Positions 19,349 to 28,154 of a stretch of DNA of 64,000 nt are shown here, piece after piece. Positions within the stretch are counted from its first letter, which is position 1. Each line of letters starts with the position of its first letter. The notes beneath the pieces were generated by a model. That model was not told the DNA's origin and made no database searches. It saw only the letters and a program-made list of their open reading frames with translations. Origin of the DNA: CBDCZY01 sp965224745. GTDB taxonomy: Bacteria > Pseudomonadota > Gammaproteobacteria > Methylococcales > Methylomonadaceae. The stretch spans positions 682,001 to 746,000 of the forward strand of contig CBDCZY010000009.1 in assembly GCA_965224745.1 (NCBI GenBank), read 5' to 3'. A program made the translations under genes and the position numbers.

Positions 19349-20053
19349 ATGCATAAGCCTATTCAATATCAAATATATCGAAGTAAGCGTATTAAGCGCT
19401 TAAAAATTACAATTACATCGATGCAAGTAAAAGTAACCGCCCCTTTTTTTGTGCCAAGACGCTTCATCGACCGGTTTGTTGTGGACCATCAAGAATGGAT
19501 CGAAAAGATTTTAATAAGGCAAAATAAGCAACTGGTTCAGTTATGGCCGGAACATTTTGAAAACGGTGAGTTAATCCCTTACAGGGGGGGGAAATGGCCC
19601 TTAAGAATTGAATTCCACGCTAAAAAAAAGGCAGCTGTTTTTTTTGATAACAGTTTTACAATCAAGTTGCCTGAAAACAGGGATAGCATTGACTCTATTG
19701 CCATCAAACAAAATCTCATCAAATGGATGAAAGAGCAAGCTTATGATTTTGCACAGGAGCTCATCGCAATTCATTCAATCCCTTATAATTTGAAACCAAG
19801 GAAAGTTCGGATCAAACAAATGAAAACGCGCTGGGGAAGTTGCAGTGCTAGTAATGACATCAGTCTTAATTGGCCGCTAATCCTGGCGCCTGATATCGTA
19901 TTTGAATATCTAGTGATCCACGAATTATGTCATATCCGCCATCGAAATCACTCTAGCGATTTTTGGGCACTGGTAGAAAAGCATCAACCACTGTTTAATG
20001 AGCAAAGAGTATGGTTAAAAAACAATGGCCTGTCTTTGCTATCATCCGTCTAA
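19349..20053 (+). CDS. YgjP-like M48-family metallopeptidase domain protein
   Basis: 234 residues. The zinc-protease motif VIHELCHIRHRNHS lies near residue 191, and MKTRWGSCSASNDISLNW is conserved in the YgjP/SprT-like family. Cytoplasmic, no signal peptide. Substrate unknown; partners of restriction or repair systems use the same domain, but no such neighbour is present here. Confidence 0.88.
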   Translation: MHKPIQYQIYRSKRIKRLKITITSMQVKVTAPFFVPRRFIDRFVVDHQEWIEKILIRQNKQLVQLWPEHFENGELIPYRGGKWPLRIEFHAKKKAAVFFDNSFTIKLPENRDSIDSIAIKQNLIKWMKEQAYDFAQELIAIHSIPYNLKPRKVRIKQMKTRWGSCSASNDISLNWPLILAPDIVFEYLVIHELCHIRHRNHSSDFWALVEKHQPLFNEQRVWLKNNGLSLLSSV

Positions 20054-20089
20054 CTAACCTTTCTAAGAAAGCATACCTGGCTGCAAAGA

Positions 20090-20737
20090 TTACAGCACAT
20101 CCTTTAAAAAAAGCGCTAATTGAAGCCTGTCAAGTACGCCCAGCTTTCTAAAGATTGAGCTTAAGTGAGCTTTTACTGTGCGTTCTGAAATAAATAGTTC
20201 TTCTGAAATTTTTTTATTGCTTTTCCCTTTTTGGATCATTTTCGCGACATCCAATTCTCTCTTTGTTAGCTGCTCCAACAACAGTTTTTTCGCATGAATG
20301 TCTTGTTGAAACTGCTCTGATCCAACTGGATTGTTGAGCTGTACCAAATGATCAATAACTTTAGGAATAAGGTGGCGCTGAATCCAGATATCACCGTTTA
20401 GGATGCTTTTCACGGTTTTTATCATCATACTAGACTCGATTGATTTTTCGGCATAGCCCGCCACGCCTGAGACCATCGCCTCAACCTGTTTCTCTTCCGC
20501 CCAACAATTACCCATGAACATAATTTTACTTTGAATATCCTTGTTTCCTTCAATTCTTTCAGGATCGGCATCAAAGTAAGCCGTATCGATGACTACTAAA
20601 GAATATTGTTGGCTTTTGATTGTGCGGATGAAACTATCCCATTGCCGTATCATTTCAACCTGATAAATTTCATTTAAAACAGCCATCCATTTATCCAGGC
20701 AAGATTTCTCTGGACTAACCAGTAATATTTTGTCCAC
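20090..20737 (-). CDS. LuxR-type response regulator
   Basis: 215 residues. The receiver (about 1-125) keeps an Asp in LVVIDTAYF, although the acidic pocket near the N-terminus is poor (ILLVSPEKS). The C-terminal LuxR/NarL helix-turn-helix (about 148-210) shows LTKRELDVAKMIQKGKSN and ERTVKAHLSSIFRKLGV. No kinase is adjacent. It is divergent from the receiver-only protein at 20925, which resembles its N-terminal part. Confidence 0.88.
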   Translation of the reverse strand: MDKILLVSPEKSCLDKWMAVLNEIYQVEMIRQWDSFIRTIKSQQYSLVVIDTAYFDADPERIEGNKDIQSKIMFMGNCWAEEKQVEAMVSGVAGYAEKSIESSMMIKTVKSILNGDIWIQRHLIPKVIDHLVQLNNPVGSEQFQQDIHAKKLLLEQLTKRELDVAKMIQKGKSNKKISEELFISERTVKAHLSSIFRKLGVLDRLQLALFLKDVL

Positions 20738-20924
20738 TAATCAATTTCACTATGAGTTATACATACTTATGCTTACAAGAAATATAGTTCAGAACTGGTA
20801 TATTTCACGGTAAATTTTTCAACTATTACTTGTTACAAAAAGGTCAAAACTTGCGTTAGTACCTTTGTGCAATAGCTTTGGTGATCAAAGGAACATAAAA
20901 TTACGGCTCAATTTGGATAAAAAA

Positions 20925-21353
20925 ATGAACAAAATAACAGTGCAAGTAATAGAAAAAGAACAGGGAAAAGAAAACGAGAAACTTTTTTACTTAACAGAAA
21001 AGGTAAACGGGCGTGTGGCTTATCAATGCGATGAGATTAAAGCTTTAAACTACGCCAACCAACAGAAGCCTTCCGTTATTTTGCTTAATTACAACCTAAG
21101 GGAATTGGGAACGGCACAATACATCGTGTATCTCATGAATGCAAGCCCAGACAGCAAGGTCATTGTATTTTCAAATGGATTGGCTGATGTAGAATTGATT
21201 AATTGCTTATTTGCGCGTGCTAGAGGGCACATGACATATCAAGAAGCAAAGGTTTTTGCTACTAAAGCTATTAATGCCGTGGCTGAGGGTGAAGCGTGGA
21301 TACCTAGAAAAATGGTCGCCATGCTATTGGGTCGATGTAATAGCTACCAGTAA
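20925..21353 (+). CDS. Receiver-like protein lacking phospho-Asp and output domain
   Basis: 142 residues from ATG 20925; an upstream TTG at 20865 is possible. It has a receiver fold pattern (VILLNYNL, SKVIVFSNG), but the phosphorylation-site Asp position reads Asn. The chain ends at GEAWIPRKMVAMLLGR, which matches the linker found just before the LuxR helix-turn-helix in response regulators. No DNA-binding domain remains. It may be a decayed duplicate or a protein-protein antagonist of the divergent LuxR regulator. Confidence 0.7.
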   Translation: MNKITVQVIEKEQGKENEKLFYLTEKVNGRVAYQCDEIKALNYANQQKPSVILLNYNLRELGTAQYIVYLMNASPDSKVIVFSNGLADVELINCLFARARGHMTYQEAKVFATKAINAVAEGEAWIPRKMVAMLLGRCNSYQ

Positions 21354-21360
21354 ACTAAAC

Positions 21361-21385
21361 AACCACAAGCTTAAAGCTTGTGGGT
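21361..21385. terminator. Perfect hairpin after the receiver-like gene
   Basis: AACCACAAGCTT and AAGCTTGTGGGTT form a stem of about 11 bp around one base. No strong T-run follows, so it may be an attenuating hairpin or an IS-end relic rather than a classical terminator. Confidence 0.5.
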
Positions 21386-21645
21386 TAATGTATATTGAAC
21401 TCAGACTTGATCGAACAAATTTTTGACTCACTTTTGTAAGAGTATAAGACCTGCATGACGAGAGCGAAGAAATGTAGTATTGTGGAGATTATTTCTTTAT
21501 TGATTTTGGTAGATTGATACAGTCATTAAACTGACTTAGTACATGCAAAAACGTGGCCCAAGAAACAAGATCCGAACATAATCCATTATTACACCCCCTT
21601 AAGTAGTGCCCCTTCTATAATTACTTCTGCTTATTAGGACAACCA

Positions 21646-23253
21646 ATGCATCGTTCAACTGAGAACATTGACCGACAATCGTTTGACATACTGATTTGCG
21701 GTGGCGGAATCTATGGCGCATGGACAGCTTACGACGCTGCTCAACGCGGTCTTAAAGTGATCATTGTTGATAAACAAGATTGGGCTGCTGGCACCTCTTC
21801 CTGGTCAACCAAATTGATACATGGCGGTTTACGCTATTTGCAAACGTTACAAATCAATGTGGTTAAAAAATCTTTATCGGAGCGCGCTTTGCTGATGCGT
21901 ATCGCACCCCACCGGGTAAAACCTTTACGATTTTGTTTGCCAAACTACGCGACCAACTGGTTTAAAAGACTAATACTTAAAATAGGGCTGAGTGCTTATG
22001 ATCTTTTAGCTGGATCTCATGAACTTTTGCTCAAACACCAACAAATGAGTCGAGAAGATCTACTATCAAAATTTAAGATTCTGAAAAAGCATCACTTGGA
22101 TGGTGGTTTTGAGTATCACGACGCACAAACCGATGATGCACGTTTCGTACTGGAAGTGATCGCTGCTGCTCAACAAGCAGGCGCTATTTGCATTAACTAT
22201 TGCGAAGTAATATCGCTACAACACAATAAGCAAGGTAAAGTTTGTGGCGCTAAATTACAAGATAATGTGTCAACTCAGCAATGGCAAGTAATATGCAAAC
22301 ACGTCATTAATACTGCCGGTCATTGGCTCAATCAGTTAGCGGATGTCGATGAAACCCCTTGCCGTTTAAGTAAAGGCGCTCATTTGGTAATGCCTGACCC
22401 TGGTTTACCTGGCGCTTTGCTTTTAGAGGCAAAATCGGACGGACGGGTTTTCTTTTTGGTGCCCTGGTACGGACGAGTGCTATTGGGTACTACCGACGAC
22501 ACTTATCATGGCAATCTAGACGCCATTACGGTAAACCAGGAAGATATAGACTATTTGTTAAACGCAGCGAATGATTATTTTGAAACCCTGGTTTGGACTA
22601 AAGAAGACATATTAGGGAGCTATGCAGGTCTTCGAGTATTAAAACATAGTGAAGCCAGCTCCTCTTATCGAATAAGCCGAGAATGGATTTTCAAAGAACT
22701 AGAGAATGGTTTGATCGTTTCCATCGGCGGCAAATTAACTTCTGCTAGACAAGACGCGATCGCGTTGATTGATTTAGTCTGTCAAAAGCTTAACCAATCA
22801 GCAGCAACAGAAACCCATCGCAACCCTTTACCCTGGACACCCAATGAGCCGTTCGAAAATTGGCATGAAAATCACCTAGCTCATGCCTCTGCGATAGGCT
22901 TGGCAAAAGATGTTGCTGAAACGTTGATTTTTCGGCACGGCGCACATGCAGAAGATATTATGACTTGGGTCGAACTTGAACCGGAACTTCAACAACGCAT
23001 CATTCCTGATTTACCGTTTATTTATGGTGACCTGCTATGGTGCTCAAAGCATGAAATGGTCGTTCATTTAGAAGATTTATTAAGACGTAGGATGCCTCTT
23101 TTAATATTACAACCGATGTCAAAAGCCCTTATCGAAAAGATAGCATTTAGAGTGGGAGATAATCTAGGGTGGTCACAGGAAACCATCATGGCAGAAATCA
23201 ACCAAGTGCTTGAATCATGGTTGATAGATTTGGAAAAAAATGAATCCCTGTAA
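21646..23253 (+). CDS. glpD: Aerobic glycerol-3-phosphate dehydrogenase
   Basis: 535 residues, FAD-dependent. The N-terminal dinucleotide fold ILICGGGIYGAWTAYDAAQRG at about 15-35, TKLIHGGLRYLQ, and the catalytic region LVPWYGRVLLGTTDDTY are typical of GlpD/GlpA. The C-terminal helical domain is present. It oxidises sn-glycerol 3-phosphate to dihydroxyacetone phosphate at the inner membrane and feeds quinones. No other glp genes are adjacent. Confidence 0.95.
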   Translation: MHRSTENIDRQSFDILICGGGIYGAWTAYDAAQRGLKVIIVDKQDWAAGTSSWSTKLIHGGLRYLQTLQINVVKKSLSERALLMRIAPHRVKPLRFCLPNYATNWFKRLILKIGLSAYDLLAGSHELLLKHQQMSREDLLSKFKILKKHHLDGGFEYHDAQTDDARFVLEVIAAAQQAGAICINYCEVISLQHNKQGKVCGAKLQDNVSTQQWQVICKHVINTAGHWLNQLADVDETPCRLSKGAHLVMPDPGLPGALLLEAKSDGRVFFLVPWYGRVLLGTTDDTYHGNLDAITVNQEDIDYLLNAANDYFETLVWTKEDILGSYAGLRVLKHSEASSSYRISREWIFKELENGLIVSIGGKLTSARQDAIALIDLVCQKLNQSAATETHRNPLPWTPNEPFENWHENHLAHASAIGLAKDVAETLIFRHGAHAEDIMTWVELEPELQQRIIPDLPFIYGDLLWCSKHEMVVHLEDLLRRRMPLLILQPMSKALIEKIAFRVGDNLGWSQETIMAEINQVLESWLIDLEKNESL

Positions 23254-23879
23254 CTACTTTTCAATCGAATAGAAGACAATTCTAAGGCTGCACGCATGTT
23301 CAGCTGCATTGAGGAATTATTCCTTTATCGGTTTATAGCTCATATTCATGCGATGCAAACGAGCATTCATTTCTTCCAAAGGTCGATAATGCGAAAAGGT
23401 TCACTTTTGTCCGACGCATACAAATGATCCATGGGATGGAAAAAGATACTTTTCCTCTGAAATATTCTGAATTATCTGTTGTTTTAACCATTTCATACAG
23501 TTTTTTGGGTTGAGTTGCTCAACCCGACATTCGATATCTTGGTTAAAAGCTTGCATATCGGGTGTTAGTATTAGTTTCTAAAGTAGTCCCTGCAAGCAAT
23601 TCTATGAACCTCTAATATAGCGTTTAAAAGTCAGCAATTATAAAAAAAGAAGTGAATAACCAGTAGTTATGGAAAGAGAAATAAACTAGTCGAAACGAAA
23701 CTTGATTCTTTTGTGATATTTTCGCTTTAAGCTATTAGACACTCTATTTCAGTTGTTGCTTGAACTCTAGGCGGTAGATTTTCTTGAAAAATTGTATCTA
23801 TGGAAAACATTAGGGGCTGAAAAAATCGTCCAAAGCCGTAATGGCAAACTCGGTTAATTTTAATCTCAAATGACGGGTC
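23254..23879. other. 626-bp gap without a supported gene
   Basis: Only short frames are present. On the minus strand around 23330-23400 a short stretch reads EEMNARLHRMNMSYKPIKE before a stop, which looks coding-like but is cut by stops upstream. I see no RNA gene. The right part should hold the promoter of the following two-component operon. Confidence 0.4.
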
Positions 23880-24581
23880 ATGAGCAAACATATCTTAATC
23901 ATTGAAGACAATGAAGATTTAGCGCAGTTAGTGGCTATTCATCTCACAGACATCGGCTTTCAAGTGGTTATAAAACATGCCGGCAAAGAGGGATTAGAAA
24001 CGGCTAAAACTAAACCTTTCGACTTAATCATTTTAGACTTGATGTTACCTGATAGCTCTGGACTGGATATATGCCAACAACTAAGATCATTGAGTGAATA
24101 TGTTCCTATTCTGATGTTAACTTCCCGGTCATCGGAATTGGATCGGGTGTTGGGATTTGAGGTAGGAGCAGATGACTATGTAACTAAACCTTTTAGTATT
24201 TCTGAATTACTGGCTCGAGTTAAAGCGATCTTTCGTCGTGTTGATGCTTATGGTAAACAGGTACCTTCGCAAACAGCTGAAATTTCTTTCCTCGACCTGA
24301 CCATCAATCTTGAAAAACATACAGTTGTGATTGCTAATAAACAAATTGAGTTAACAGCTAAAGAATTCGATTTATTGGTATTTTTCGCCCGCTACCCCGG
24401 ACATGTCTTCACGCGAACACAGCTACTTGACAAAATCTGGGGCTACTCACACGAAGGGTATGATCATACTGTTAATTCACACATCAATCGCTTGCGTGTA
24501 AAGATTGAAGAAGATCCTCGCAACCCTCGCTATATTCTGACCGTCTGGGGTGTTGGTTATAAATTTAATGACTTGAAGTAG
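23880..24581 (+). CDS. OmpR/PhoB-family response regulator
   Basis: 233 residues. The receiver (about 3-118) has the acidic pair in IIEDNED, phospho-Asp about 53 in IILDLMLPDSSG and Lys in YVTKPFS. The winged-helix output domain (about 135-230) shows TAKEFDLLVFFARYPG and GYDHTVNSHINRLRVKIE. The histidine kinase starts 8 bp downstream and is the cognate partner. Target genes unknown. Confidence 0.95.
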   Translation: MSKHILIIEDNEDLAQLVAIHLTDIGFQVVIKHAGKEGLETAKTKPFDLIILDLMLPDSSGLDICQQLRSLSEYVPILMLTSRSSELDRVLGFEVGADDYVTKPFSISELLARVKAIFRRVDAYGKQVPSQTAEISFLDLTINLEKHTVVIANKQIELTAKEFDLLVFFARYPGHVFTRTQLLDKIWGYSHEGYDHTVNSHINRLRVKIEEDPRNPRYILTVWGVGYKFNDLK

Positions 24582-24589
24582 TAGCAAAT

Positions 24590-26062
24590 ATGACGAAATC
24601 ATTGTTTTCTAAATTGGCAGTGTTATTTTTATTGTTGTTTTGTTTGTTGGGAGGACTGGTTGTATTCGTGACGTTGATATCGACACGACTTTACCAACAA
24701 GAAGTCATGCAGAACATGAACCATCAGGTGGCTGAGCATATTGTTAAACAAACCAAATTAATTCAAAACGGCAGAATTTCTCAACCTTTCCTGAAAGACC
24801 TCTTTCACTCTTTGATGCTGGTCAATCCTAACTTGGAAATCTACCTAATAAGTCCTGAAGGTGACATACTTTCTTTTTCTGCCCCGGCCTACAAAGTGGT
24901 TCGTTTCGATGTCGACTTAAGGCCAATTAGACACTATTTAAAAGGTAATTCTGTGGCGCCTATTAAGGGTGATGACCCGAGGAATTTTGACCAACAAAAG
25001 ATTTTCTCAGTAGCGAAAATACTCGATAAGAAAAAACTCAAAGGTTATTTATATGTGATTTTGGGAGGTGAACAGTACGATGGCATGACGTCAATCATTC
25101 AAGGCGGTTACATACAACAATTAAGTTTACTGGCATTAGGTCTCGGCTTGTTAGTAGCCATAGCTGTAGCAATAGCAGTGCTGTTTTTGTTGACAAGGCG
25201 GCTGAAGAACCTTTCCAAAGCCATGGCTGCTTTTCAAAAGAATAACGATACACCCGTTGCATCACTGCTATCTTTTCGTACTAATGGCGATGAAATCGAT
25301 GAGCTCAGCCTAACCTTCAAGGACATGGCGGAACAAATCAAACATCAATTAACCCAACTAAAAAACACCGATAACTTACGGCGTGAGTTGGTGGCTAACG
25401 TTTCCCATGATTTAAGAACACCCCTCGCTACCTTGCAAGGTTACATGGAAACGCTACTGATCAAAGAAAACCAACTGGCCCCCAATGAAAGACGCCAATA
25501 CTTAAACATTGCTATCAAACACTGCATGCACTTGAGCAACTTGGTTGACGAACTATTCGAACTTGCTAAATTTGATGCCCAAGAAATCAAACCACATAAA
25601 GAGTCGTTTAACCTGGCTGAGTTGGTACAAGATATAACCCAAAAATTTTCAATCGCAGCAGGGGAAAAGCAAATCAAAATTACTTCTCTAACCAGCGTTT
25701 CAGAGCCTTTTGTCGATGCAGACATAAGACTTATCGAACGCGCGTTAGAGAATTTGATCGACAACGCTATTCGATACACCCCCCAATCAGGTGCCATATC
25801 AATCGAACTTCAACCATCGGAAGATCGCATTTCTGTTTCTGTCAGTGATAATGGCAGCGGTATTCCAGAACCAGACATCCCTTATATTTTCGACCGTTTT
25901 TACCGGCCACAAAGTAATACTCCGACTGAAAAAAATCGATCTGGTCTCGGTCTAGCTATTGTCAAACGTATTGCCGAACTCCACCAAAGCAGCATTAAAG
26001 TCTCCAGTACACAGGGACAATTAACCCGCTTTACTTTTTTCCTTCCTATAGCTCCAACCTAG
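24590..26062 (+). CDS. Sensor histidine kinase (HAMP, HisKA, HATPase)
   Basis: 490 residues. Membrane helix about 8-32, periplasmic domain about 33-168, second helix about 172-200, HAMP about 202-255. The H box is NVSHDLRTPLATLQGY (about 270-285), the N box ALENLIDNAIRY, and the G boxes DNGSGIPE and RSGLGLAIVKRI. It is translated 8 bp after the response regulator. The signal is not evident from sequence. Confidence 0.95.
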   Translation: MTKSLFSKLAVLFLLLFCLLGGLVVFVTLISTRLYQQEVMQNMNHQVAEHIVKQTKLIQNGRISQPFLKDLFHSLMLVNPNLEIYLISPEGDILSFSAPAYKVVRFDVDLRPIRHYLKGNSVAPIKGDDPRNFDQQKIFSVAKILDKKKLKGYLYVILGGEQYDGMTSIIQGGYIQQLSLLALGLGLLVAIAVAIAVLFLLTRRLKNLSKAMAAFQKNNDTPVASLLSFRTNGDEIDELSLTFKDMAEQIKHQLTQLKNTDNLRRELVANVSHDLRTPLATLQGYMETLLIKENQLAPNERRQYLNIAIKHCMHLSNLVDELFELAKFDAQEIKPHKESFNLAELVQDITQKFSIAAGEKQIKITSLTSVSEPFVDADIRLIERALENLIDNAIRYTPQSGAISIELQPSEDRISVSVSDNGSGIPEPDIPYIFDRFYRPQSNTPTEKNRSGLGLAIVKRIAELHQSSIKVSSTQGQLTRFTFFLPIAPT

Positions 26063-26143
26063 AAATAACCTTATTACTGAATGAACGCAGCCCCGTTTAA
26101 GCATTCACTTCGTAAATATAGCAGCTATTTTATAACTGCTGAA

Positions 26144-26167
26144 AAACCAAAAAAGTAGCTTTGGTTT
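26144..26167. terminator. Bidirectional terminator candidate between sensor kinase and waaA
   Basis: AAACCAAA and TTTGGTTT form an 8-bp stem in an AT-rich setting between two convergent genes. A second weak hairpin (GCAG/CTGC) lies just upstream near 26121-26139. Confidence 0.5.
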
Positions 26168-26181
26168 GTTAATCTTAATTT

Positions 26182-27465
26182 TCAATGGGAAATATAACTA
26201 GATTTTTCTAGAGATTTGGTCACAATTCGAAGCAATTGGATGATACTTCCCTGATTTTTTTCAACAAACGCCTTAGCTCTTTCGCCTAATTCTAGCCGCC
26301 TTTTTTTGTTAGCTAAAAGCAGCGCCACTTCTCTTGCCAACTGTTTAGAACCTTGGCATTGTATGGCAGCATCGGAGTTTAATAATTGCTCGGTAATGTC
26401 CGCAAAATTAAAAACATGCTTACCAAATAATATAGGTTTTGCTAAAGCCCCAGCTTCCAATGGATTATGACCACCCACTGGCACTAAGCTTCCGCCAATG
26501 AATGTAATATCGCTGGCAACATAAAACAAATTTAATTCTCCGATTGTATCCACAATGAAAACATCAGTGGTCAAATTACAGGGTTTCTCATCACTTCTTA
26601 GTCTATATGAATAACCATGATTCGCCACCATGGTAGTTACGCTTGAAAAACGTTCTGGATGCCTTGGAACAATGACTAACAACAAAGAAGGAAATGCTTG
26701 TTTTAATTCTGGAAAAAAATCCAGCACTGCCCTTTCTTCACCATTATGGGTGCTAGCAATAATAAATACAGGTCTACTGAGAAATAATGTTTCTTTTATA
26801 ACCCGGCCTTGCTCTTGAATTAAATCTGGCATTTTTAAATCGAATTTTATATTCCCTATGTGCTGTACTTTTTCCACAGGTACACTCAGAGCAATAAATC
26901 TTTCAGAATCTGTGCAGGATTGAGTTGCAATTAAAGTAGTATTTCCCAGTACTTTTGCAAAAAATCCATGCAATTTTTGATAACCACGAACAGATTTTTC
27001 AGATAAACGAGCATTAATAATCAAAAGAGGAATGCCTCTATCTCCAGCGCCACGAAAAAGGTTTGGCCATATTTCAGTCTCCATGAAGATAGCAATTCGT
27101 GGTTTAAAATGATCAAAAAATCGATTTACACAAAATGGCAAATCATAAGGTAGGTATACATGACATACATACCGACCGAATTGTTTCTTTACAATTTCAG
27201 AGCCTGTAGGGGTTGTTGTAGTGACTAATATTTTATAGCCAGGAAACTTAATTTGTAATGCTTCAATCAGCGGAAATGCTGCTTTTGCTTCGCCAACAGA
27301 AACAGCATGAACCCAAATGACATCTTCTGGATGCTTTTTAGCATAGAAAGCAAATCTTTCTAGCCAACGCCTGCGGTATTCAGGGGCCTTGATACTTCGC
27401 CATAACAAGCGTATTAAAATAAACGGCGTTAAACTATAAAAAATGACGGTGTACAAAAAATACAT
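26182..27465 (-). CDS. waaA: 3-deoxy-D-manno-octulosonic acid transferase
   Basis: 427 residues, GT30 family. An N-terminal membrane anchor (about 2-22) is followed by IWVHAVSVGEAKAAFPLI, the acceptor-side motif, and METEIWPNLF. The C-terminal half has FIGGSLVPVGGHNPLEAGALAKPILFG, the donor-binding motif. It adds Kdo to lipid A at the inner membrane. Single gene, next to an IS-rich stretch upstream. Confidence 0.95.
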   Translation of the reverse strand: MYFLYTVIFYSLTPFILIRLLWRSIKAPEYRRRWLERFAFYAKKHPEDVIWVHAVSVGEAKAAFPLIEALQIKFPGYKILVTTTTPTGSEIVKKQFGRYVCHVYLPYDLPFCVNRFFDHFKPRIAIFMETEIWPNLFRGAGDRGIPLLIINARLSEKSVRGYQKLHGFFAKVLGNTTLIATQSCTDSERFIALSVPVEKVQHIGNIKFDLKMPDLIQEQGRVIKETLFLSRPVFIIASTHNGEERAVLDFFPELKQAFPSLLLVIVPRHPERFSSVTTMVANHGYSYRLRSDEKPCNLTTDVFIVDTIGELNLFYVASDITFIGGSLVPVGGHNPLEAGALAKPILFGKHVFNFADITEQLLNSDAAIQCQGSKQLAREVALLLANKKRRLELGERAKAFVEKNQGSIIQLLRIVTKSLEKSSYISH

Positions 27466-27582
27466 AGCGTTATGAACGATAAATGATAAATAAAAAACCC
27501 AGCAATCAATTCCACTACTGAATTAGCCTTTAAAAAATACTCATCCTATTGAAATATAATAATCTTATATGGATATAGCCAC

Positions 27583-28020
27583 ACCACTTCAACCAGAAAT
27601 GTTAAAATAGAGGCTGCTTTCTGGTCGAAGTGGTGAACAATGTTAGCCCCCTCAAGCACGGAACATCAAACCAATTTATTTGGAAAGGATCTGTTACAAC
27701 AATTGGATCCCCGTGATCCCCGCTTGCAACTGGCCAAGGTCATTCCCTGAGCTGAATTTGATCGTGGCTTTGCCAAACATTAAATATAGCGCACAGACCA
27801 ACCTGCCAAACCAATCCGCCTGATGGTTGGATTGTCATCCAATTCAAACGCAATTCTTACTACCTAGCCTTTTACGGGGTCACAGAATTCAGCTGTCATC
27901 TTCCCTGTGACAGTACAGAGCTGTTTAACGAGCGGATCTTGAAGCAACAAGCCGAAAGACAGCAACAAGATTTCCATTGCCCCCACTGAGACAACCAATC
28001 TTATCGTTGGTGTGATGAAT
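27583..28020 (+). pseudogene. Decayed IS5-like transposase fragment with its left-end palindrome
   Basis: An inverted repeat CCACTTCAACCAGAAA ... TTTCTGGTCGAAGTGG (27583-27636) precedes an ATG at 27640. The translation reads LLQQLDPRDPRLQLAKVIP, a stop, AEFDRGFAKH, then after another stop KPIRLMVGL. A second frame reads NSYYLAFYGVTEFSCHLPCD. These are the N-terminal blocks of IS5-type transposases, with the usual stretch after MVGL missing and several stops. The catalytic part is absent. Confidence 0.75.
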
Positions 28021-28026
28021 GAATAT

Positions 28027-28063
28027 TTAGGGTCAGTGTAATATTATTTTTACTCTGACCCTG
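28027..28063. repeat. Short palindrome with AGGGTCAG/CTGACCCT arms
   Basis: AGGGTCAG and CTGACCCT are separated by about 18 AT-rich bases. It lies between the IS5-like relic and the intact IS. It could be an IS end relic or a REP-like hairpin. Confidence 0.5.
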
Positions 28064-28154
28064 ATTACCGTGAAGATTAAAATGATCAGCGATTTTCTTC
28101 ATTGTGTGTAATCTCTCGTGAGATAGGCTTTCATCTTGCCGTGAGACAGTATTT

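Noticed and set aside
23320..23410. Coding-like minus-strand stretch between glpD and the response regulator
   Set aside because: About 26 codons between stops, no start or family.
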